The notes below the pieces were generated by a model that was given only the letters and a program-made list of their open reading frames with translations, was not told where the DNA came from and searched no databases. DNA of 45,164 bases from an uncultured Oscillospiraceae bacterium (GTDB lineage Bacteria; Bacillota; Clostridia; Oscillospirales; Oscillospiraceae), in assembly GCA_934646005.1 (NCBI GenBank), contig CAKUED010000023.1, positions 1 to 45,164 on the forward strand. The letters are read 5' to 3'. A program made the position numbers and the translations under genes. Each line of letters starts with the position of its first letter. Within the stretch, counting starts at the first letter, position 1. Below are positions 40,933 to 45,164 of this stretch, piece by piece.

Positions 40933-41385
40933 TTAAAAATCCACATGAAGCCGCACCATGGCGACCTCGTTTTTTTCAAATCGCTGCATCCCCGCCGGGG
41001 TCTCGATGCTCACCGCGCCGTCTTCATAGCCGCGCAGCGTGCCCGTGTGCTCCTTTGCGCCGTTTTTGGCGGAATAGAGCCGCACCGTGACGCTTGCGCC
41101 CATGAACTGCGCAAAATCGGAGGGGCGCTTGAGCTGCCGCTCCAGACCCGCCGAGCAGACCTCAAAGCTGTAGCTGTCGGGGATGGGGTCTTTTTCATCC
41201 AGGATGGGATCGACCGCGCGCGAGATCGCCTCGCAGTCGGCGATGTCCACGCCGCCCTCCTTGTCGATATACAGCCGCAGAAACCACTCGCCGCCCTCGC
41301 GGACGTACTCTACGTCCCACAAAGAGCATCCGTGCTCACGCACGATGGGCTCGGCAAATTCCGCGACCTGCTGTGTGATCTTCAC
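40933..41385 (-). CDS. rimP: Ribosome maturation factor RimP
   Basis: 150 aa. It binds the 30S subunit and assists its assembly. The EHGCSLWDVEYVREGGEWFLRLYID strand pair (~18-42) is the family mark. The GTG at 41385 is chosen because AAAGGATGG lies 4-7 bases upstream; a GTG six codons earlier has no ribosome site. First gene of the operon rimP-nusA-rnpM-ylxQ-infB-rbfA-nrnA-truB-ribF. Confidence 0.93.
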   Translation of the reverse strand: MKITQQVAEFAEPIVREHGCSLWDVEYVREGGEWFLRLYIDKEGGVDIADCEAISRAVDPILDEKDPIPDSYSFEVCSAGLERQLKRPSDFAQFMGASVTVRLYSAKNGAKEHTGTLRGYEDGAVSIETPAGMQRFEKNEVAMVRLHVDF

Positions 41386-41403
41386 AAAACCATCCTTTCT
41401 CAC

Positions 41404-41432
41404 AAAAAAGAGTGGGGATCAAATCCCCACTC
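41404..41432 (-). terminator. Intrinsic terminator in the leader of the rimP-nusA operon
   Basis: On the minus strand GAGTGGGGAT / ATCCCCACTC (10-bp perfect, 3-base loop), followed by six T and G. It lies between the operon promoter and the rimP start, so it can act as an attenuator. Confidence 0.82.
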
Positions 41433-41460
41433 TCCAGTAAACTACGATCAGAACGATTGG

Positions 41461-41489
41461 ATTATATCATCTATATATGGAAATTGCAA
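41461..41489 (-). promoter_or_regulatory. Promoter of the rimP-nusA-infB operon
   Basis: On the minus strand TTGCAA (41489-41484), 17-base spacer, perfect TATAAT (41466-41461). Predicted start near 41454, giving a leader of about 70 bases. Confidence 0.85.
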
Positions 41490-41590
41490 GAGATTTATGA
41501 AAAAAAGCGCGGCAAATGTCCAAAATTTTTCCCGTTTTTCGGAAAACGGCGCTTAGAACGCAGGAGATTCAAAAATTTCCGCCCGCGGGC

Positions 41591-41619
41591 TGTAAAAATC
41601 CGGCGCGGTATGCTATACT
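41591..41619 (+). promoter_or_regulatory. Probable promoter of the membrane protein/phosphomutase pair
   Basis: TGTAAA (41591-41596), 17-base spacer, extended -10 TGCTATACT (41611-41619). Confidence 0.6.
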
Positions 41620-41651
41620 GAATATCGAGAATATGGCGTGGAGGCAGAAGT

Positions 41652-42368
41652 ATGAAGCAGCGCAGATCGGCGCGTTTTTTCCTGATTCTTATTGCAGCAT
41701 TTGCGGCGGCGGGATTTTTCCTGCGGCGCTTTGAGCGCGCGGGTGCGGGTGCGGGCTGGCTCATCGGTATTTCGGTCGCGGCGGCGCTGGCGTGCCTTGC
41801 GGTGAGCGTGACGCGCAAGCCGTGTGGCAAGTTCGCGGCGATGTTCCAGCCGTCGAAGATCGACGGCGCGGCGGGCGTGGCTGGCAGCGTGCTGCTGGCT
41901 GTGGGCGGTTTTCTTATGCTGGTGCAGAGCGCGGGCTTTGCGCGGCTCATCGGCGGGGTCGCCATTCTCGCGGGCGCGTGTCTGGCGCTGGCGTCGCTCA
42001 CGCGGGCGCGCGGCAACATGCCCAAGGTCGGGCTGTATGTTGCGGTGGTGCTGTTTTATGTGGTGAAGCTGTTTTACGACTTCCGCCACTGGACGGTCGA
42101 TCCGGCGGTGCTGGATTACTGCTTCTGGCTGTTTGCGGCGATCTGCTTCATGCTGGCGACGTTCCACGCGGCGCAGTTCTGCTTTGACTTGGGTCGCCGC
42201 CGGGTGCTGACGTTTTTTGCCCTGATGGGCATCTATTTTGGCGCGGTGTCGCTTGCCGACCTGCGGGGCGGCGAGGCGCTGCTCTGCGGCGGCGGCACGC
42301 TGTGGATGCTGGCGTGCGCGTGGCAGGCGCTGCGCGCGGATGAATATGGAAAGGATGGAGACGAATGA
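41652..42368 (+). CDS. Hypothetical seven-helix membrane protein
   Basis: 238 aa with about seven hydrophobic segments (~10-25, 33-52, 73-92, 96-113, 122-140, 152-172, 180-200, plus a possible one near 210). Basic residues at the N-terminus, acidic at the C-terminus. ATG at 41652 follows GTGGAGG at 6 bases. It overlaps the phosphohexomutase start (ATGA, 4 bases). No family recognised. Function unknown; co-expression with the mutase suggests an envelope or carbohydrate link. Confidence 0.78.
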   Translation: MKQRRSARFFLILIAAFAAAGFFLRRFERAGAGAGWLIGISVAAALACLAVSVTRKPCGKFAAMFQPSKIDGAAGVAGSVLLAVGGFLMLVQSAGFARLIGGVAILAGACLALASLTRARGNMPKVGLYVAVVLFYVVKLFYDFRHWTVDPAVLDYCFWLFAAICFMLATFHAAQFCFDLGRRRVLTFFALMGIYFGAVSLADLRGGEALLCGGGTLWMLACAWQALRADEYGKDGDE

Positions 42369-44071
42369 ACGAGTTTGCAAAACAGGAATACGCGCGCTGG
42401 CTGCAAAACTGCACCGGCGAGACGCTGGACGAGCTGCGCGCCATGGACGGCAATGACGCGCTCATCGAGCAGCGCTTCGGACACCGCCAGACCTTCGGCA
42501 CGGCGGGCATCCGCAGCATCATGGGCGCGGGCATCGCATGCCTGAACGACTATACCGTCCGGCAGGCGGCGCGCGGACTTGCCGCGTACCTGACCGAAAC
42601 GCCGGGCAAAAAGACCTGCGCCATCGGCTATGACTGCCGCCATAACTCTCGGCGCTACGCCGAGATCTGCGCGGCGGCGCTGGCGGAGGCGGGCGTTCAT
42701 GTGTATGTGTACGACCGGCTGTGCCCCACGCCGATGCTGTCGTTTGCCGTGCGCTATCTGCACTGCGACGCGGGCATCGTTATTTCCGCAAGCCACAATA
42801 CAAAAGAATATAACGGACTCAAGTGCTACGGCGCGGACGGCGGGCAGATGACGGAAATTCCGGCGGGCAAGGTCTCCGCCGCGATCGAGACGATCGACCT
42901 GTTTCAGCCTGTTGCCCTGACGTTTGAGCAGGCGCTGGCGCAGGGGACGGTCGAGTTCATCGCCGAGAGCGTCTGGCAGGCGTACTATGACCGCATTTAT
43001 CAGGAAGCCGTCGCGCCGCAGCGCGTCCGCGAGGCGGGGCTGCGCGTGGTGTATTCGCCGCTGTGCGGCGCGGGCGGCGAGCCGGTGGCGCATATGCTGG
43101 AAAGGCTCGGCGCGGAATATCACATCCCGCAGTCGCAGAAAACGCCCTCCGGCGAGTTTGCCACCTGCCCCAGCCCGAACCCCGAAAATGACGCGTCGTT
43201 CGCCGCGTGCTACAAGCTGGCGGACGAGGTGAAGCCCGATCTCATCATGGCGACCGACCCGGATTCCGACCGCATCGCCGTCGCCATTCCGGCAGCGGGC
43301 GGCTACCGTAAATTCTCCGGCAACGAGATGGGCTGCCTGCTGCTGCAATACATCCTGCGCGCGATGAAGGATGAAGGCAAGCTCCCGCACGACCCCGTCG
43401 CGGTCAAGAGCGTCGTCTCCACCCCGCTTGCCGACCGTGTCGCCGCCGCCTACGGCTGCAAAATGCGCACCGTGCTCACGGGCTTCAAGTATATCGGCGG
43501 CGTGATCCTGGAGCTGGAGCAGGCAGGGCACGCGGACGATTTTGTGCTCGGCTTTGAGGAGAGCTGCGGCTATCTCAAGGGCGACTACGCGCGCGATAAG
43601 GACGCGGTCGTGACCGCCATGCTCATTGCCGAGATGGCGGCGAGCAGCAAGCTCGCGGGCAGAACGCTCGCCGATGAGATGGACGCGCTGTACGCGCAGT
43701 ACGGCTGCTTTGCCGCCGGGCAGACGAATATCGTCTTTACCTCCGACGAGCAGAAGGCCGCCTGTATGGCGCTGCTGGAGGAGCTTCGCAAGCAGCCGCC
43801 CAGGGCGGTGGCGGACTACCCGGTCACGAGCGTGACGGACTTCCGCGCGGGCGTTGAGACCGACGCCGCCACCGGCGCGCAGACGCCCACAGGGCTGCCG
43901 CACGAGAATATGCTCCGCCTGACGCTCGGTGAGCACGGCACCGTCATCCTCCGTCCGTCCGGCACCGAGCCGAAGATCAAATTCTACTACGCCACCCGCG
44001 CAGGTTCTATGCCGGAAGCGCAGGCGATGATCAAAAACCTGGAAGCGGCAATGAAAGCGCTGCTGAAATAA
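42365..44071 (+). CDS. Phosphoglucomutase/phosphomannomutase
   Basis: 568 aa, the length of Firmicute PgcA-type alpha-phosphohexomutases. The active-site phosphoserine loop is ASHNTKEYNG (~140-149), the metal loop DPDSDR (~297-302), the sugar loop GFEESCGYLKGDYARDKDAV (~397-416) and the phosphate-binding RPSGTEPKIKFY (~530-541). It interconverts glucose/mannose 1- and 6-phosphates for glycan synthesis or catabolism. ATG overlaps the membrane protein stop. Specificity between glucose and mannose cannot be settled. Confidence 0.94.
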   Translation: MNEFAKQEYARWLQNCTGETLDELRAMDGNDALIEQRFGHRQTFGTAGIRSIMGAGIACLNDYTVRQAARGLAAYLTETPGKKTCAIGYDCRHNSRRYAEICAAALAEAGVHVYVYDRLCPTPMLSFAVRYLHCDAGIVISASHNTKEYNGLKCYGADGGQMTEIPAGKVSAAIETIDLFQPVALTFEQALAQGTVEFIAESVWQAYYDRIYQEAVAPQRVREAGLRVVYSPLCGAGGEPVAHMLERLGAEYHIPQSQKTPSGEFATCPSPNPENDASFAACYKLADEVKPDLIMATDPDSDRIAVAIPAAGGYRKFSGNEMGCLLLQYILRAMKDEGKLPHDPVAVKSVVSTPLADRVAAAYGCKMRTVLTGFKYIGGVILELEQAGHADDFVLGFEESCGYLKGDYARDKDAVVTAMLIAEMAASSKLAGRTLADEMDALYAQYGCFAAGQTNIVFTSDEQKAACMALLEELRKQPPRAVADYPVTSVTDFRAGVETDAATGAQTPTGLPHENMLRLTLGEHGTVILRPSGTEPKIKFYYATRAGSMPEAQAMIKNLEAAMKALLK

Positions 44072-44077
44072 AACCGT

Positions 44078-44109
44078 CCCGGGAAGAACAGCAGTTCTTC
44101 CCGGGTTTT
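44078..44109 (+). terminator. Terminator of the phosphohexomutase gene
   Basis: Perfect 12-bp stem CCCGGGAAGAAC / GTTCTTCCCGGG with an AGCA loop and TTTTA, 6 bases after the stop. Confidence 0.85.
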
Positions 44110-44123
44110 ATATGTCTGCGTAT

Positions 44124-44410
44124 TTCGTCGTAATGTAGAGGCGGGGCAAGCCCCGCCCGCGCGGTAAAATGTTGTGGATTTGGATGCACCAATGCGGAAC
44201 GGTATGCACCCGTAGGGGCGGACGCCTCTGCCCGCCCGTTGGGTAATCGCGGGGTTGCCGCAACGTTTCATAAAAACGGTTGTGCCTACCGTGCGGGTCG
44301 ATGTGGGCATCGACCCCTACGGACGTTTTACGTTGTCGCCGTTCGTTGTGCGTTTTCGATTATGCGTCCTGCGCGGGAGGGGCAGAGCCCCTCCCCTACG
44401 TTACGACGAA
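44124..44410. repeat. Composite palindromic repeat element (copy 2)
   Basis: 287 bp bounded by TTCGTCGTAATGTAG (left, one change from copy 1) and CTACGTTACGACGAA (right, identical). Internal hairpins GGCGGGGC/GCCCCGCC, GGGCGGAC..GCCCGCCC, GGGTCGATG/CATCGACCC and GGAGGGGC/GCCCCTCC. It is a shorter version of the element at 25799-26290. Confidence 0.85.
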
Positions 44411-44439
44411 ACGCGGGGCAGCTCAAAACATATAACCCT

Positions 44440-44494
44440 CCTTCTCATCCGTCAGTCTTCGGCTGACAGTTTCCGCTCACGGGGAAACGTTTGG
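44440..44494 (-). repeat. Palindromic repeat, second family (copy 3)
   Basis: CCTTCTCATCCGTC, then a GTCAGTCTTCGGCTGAC hairpin and an imperfect GGGGAAAC/GTTTGG end. Same orientation and preceding context (AAACGCGG..GCAGCTCA) as the copy at 36506. Confidence 0.7.
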
Positions 44495-44513
44495 CACACT
44501 GCAATACGCAAAA

Positions 44514-44543
44514 TCGCCCGGAATGCATCTGCATTCCGGGCGA
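44514..44543. terminator. Terminator of pnp (bidirectional form)
   Basis: Perfect 14-bp stem TCGCCCGGAATGCA / TGCATTCCGGGCGA; TTTT follows on the minus strand and CCTTTTTA on the plus. Confidence 0.78.
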
Positions 44544-44555
44544 CCTTTTTATTTT

Positions 44556-45164
44556 TTACTTCTGCTCCTGCGCGGCGAGCTCTTTGAGGGCGTCTTTGCG
44601 GGAGAGGTTGACGCGGCCCTTCTCGTCGATCTCGGTGACCTTGACCCAGGTCATATCGCCGATATTCAGCACGTCCTCGACCTTCTCCACGCGGCGGTTT
44701 TCCAGCTTGGAGATGTGGATCATGCCGTCCTTGCCCGGGGCAAGCTCGACGAACGCGCCGATCGGCAGGATGCGGACGACTTTGCCGTAGTACAGCTTGC
44801 CGACCTCGGGGACAAAGCAAATATCGTCGATCATCTTCTTCGCGGCGTCGCAGGAAGCGGCGTCGGGCGAGGCGATGTGGATCGTGCCGTCGTCCTCGAT
44901 ATCGACCTGCGCGCCGGACTCGGCGACGATCTTCTGGATCATGGAGCCGCCCTTGCCGATGACCTCGCGGATCTTATCCACGTCGATCTTCATGGTGAGC
45001 ATCTTGGGCGCGAACTCGGAGACCTCCTTGCGCGGCTCGGCGATGCAGGGGATCATGACCTCGTTGAGGATCTCAAGACGTGCCTTGCGGCAGCGCTCAA
45101 GCGCGTCGGCGATGATCTCCATCGTCAGACCGTCGTTCTTCAGGTCCATCTGGATGGCGGTGAC
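44556..45164 (-). CDS. pnp: Polynucleotide phosphorylase, C-terminal part (5' end outside window)
   Basis: About 202 residues are visible; the frame is open to the window edge and begins VTAIQMDLK, matching PNPase. The end of the second RNase PH domain is followed by the KH domain (VDKIREVIGKGGSMIQKI) and S1 domain (GKLYYGKVVRILPIGAFVELAPGKDGMIHISKL), then the C-terminus. It degrades RNA 3' to 5' by phosphorolysis. Stop at 44556, then the terminator. No sign of truncation besides the window edge. Confidence 0.96.
   Translation of the reverse strand, partial: VTAIQMDLKNDGLTMEIIADALERCRKARLEILNEVMIPCIAEPRKEVSEFAPKMLTMKIDVDKIREVIGKGGSMIQKIVAESGAQVDIEDDGTIHIASPDAASCDAAKKMIDDICFVPEVGKLYYGKVVRILPIGAFVELAPGKDGMIHISKLENRRVEKVEDVLNIGDMTWVKVTEIDEKGRVNLSRKDALKELAAQEQK

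Noticed and set aside
38925..41090. Long open frame (721 codons) opposite ylxQ-rnpM-nusA
   Set aside because: Spans several real genes on the other strand and has no plausible start.
42233..43936. Long open frame (567 codons) opposite the phosphohexomutase
   Set aside because: Antisense shadow; real gene has all mutase motifs.

Overview
The window is a 45 kb piece of chromosome from a high-GC, low-spore-type Firmicute. The best fit is an anaerobic gut clostridium of the Oscillospirales (Clostridium cluster IV). This rests on the gene orders ylxM-ffh-rpsP-khpA and rimP-nusA-ylxR-ylxQ-infB-rbfA-nrnA-truB-ribF, YlmH, DUF896, tRNA genes with encoded CCA ends, a group B-type [FeFe] hydrogenase, many ferredoxins, and clear TTGACA/TATAAT promoters. 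The assignment is inferred from content; no species is claimed. No prophage, transposase, CRISPR array or rRNA operon was seen.

Layout. 1-5300: a truncated zinc-ribbon membrane protein and a hydrolase/acyltransferase fusion (minus), a MATE exporter, tRNA-Val and a small membrane protein (plus). 5350-5763: a hairpin-rich stretch and tRNA-Glu/tRNA-Met (minus). 5795-8640: mtaB and a divergent D,D-carboxypeptidase, then a 265-bp tract of consecutive hairpins. 8635-10041: a small lipoprotein (minus), then a four-cluster ferredoxin and a C_GCAxxG_C_C protein (plus). 10077-12349: the SRP/ribosome operon (minus). 12537-14840: a secreted phosphodiester glycosidase with S-layer anchoring domains. 14912-20658: a five-gene redox operon (hydrogenase, membrane protein, ASKHA/2Fe-2S activator, DUF3786, trigger-factor-like foldase). 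20662-22049: an ECF sigma factor with its probable anti-sigma partner. 22158-25719: ylmH, DUF896, MBOAT and a DHHW protein. 25799-26290: a composite palindromic repeat element. 26371-29183: two overlapping flavoprotein genes. 29318-30538: a polysaccharide deacetylase lipoprotein. 30600-32757: two G3E (CobW-type) GTPases, one with a very long His/Asp tract. 32920-33133: two tRNA-Ser genes. 33187-41385: the nus/infB operon (minus), with an intrinsic terminator in its leader and repeats inserted between infB and rbfA. 41652-44071: a membrane protein and a phosphohexomutase. 44124-44494: further repeats. 44556-45164: the 3' part of pnp.

How it works together. Much of the window is translation and RNA housekeeping (SRP, rRNA maturation, initiation, tRNA modification, RNA decay). 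The accessory interest lies in the five-gene redox operon, which combines an [FeFe] hydrogenase-like enzyme with a reductive activator of the corrinoid-protein type; in the metal-handling GTPase pair; in the cell-envelope genes (glycosidase/SLH, deacetylase, O-acyltransferase pair, carboxypeptidase); and in several families of palindromic repeats placed between genes and even inside the nus operon.
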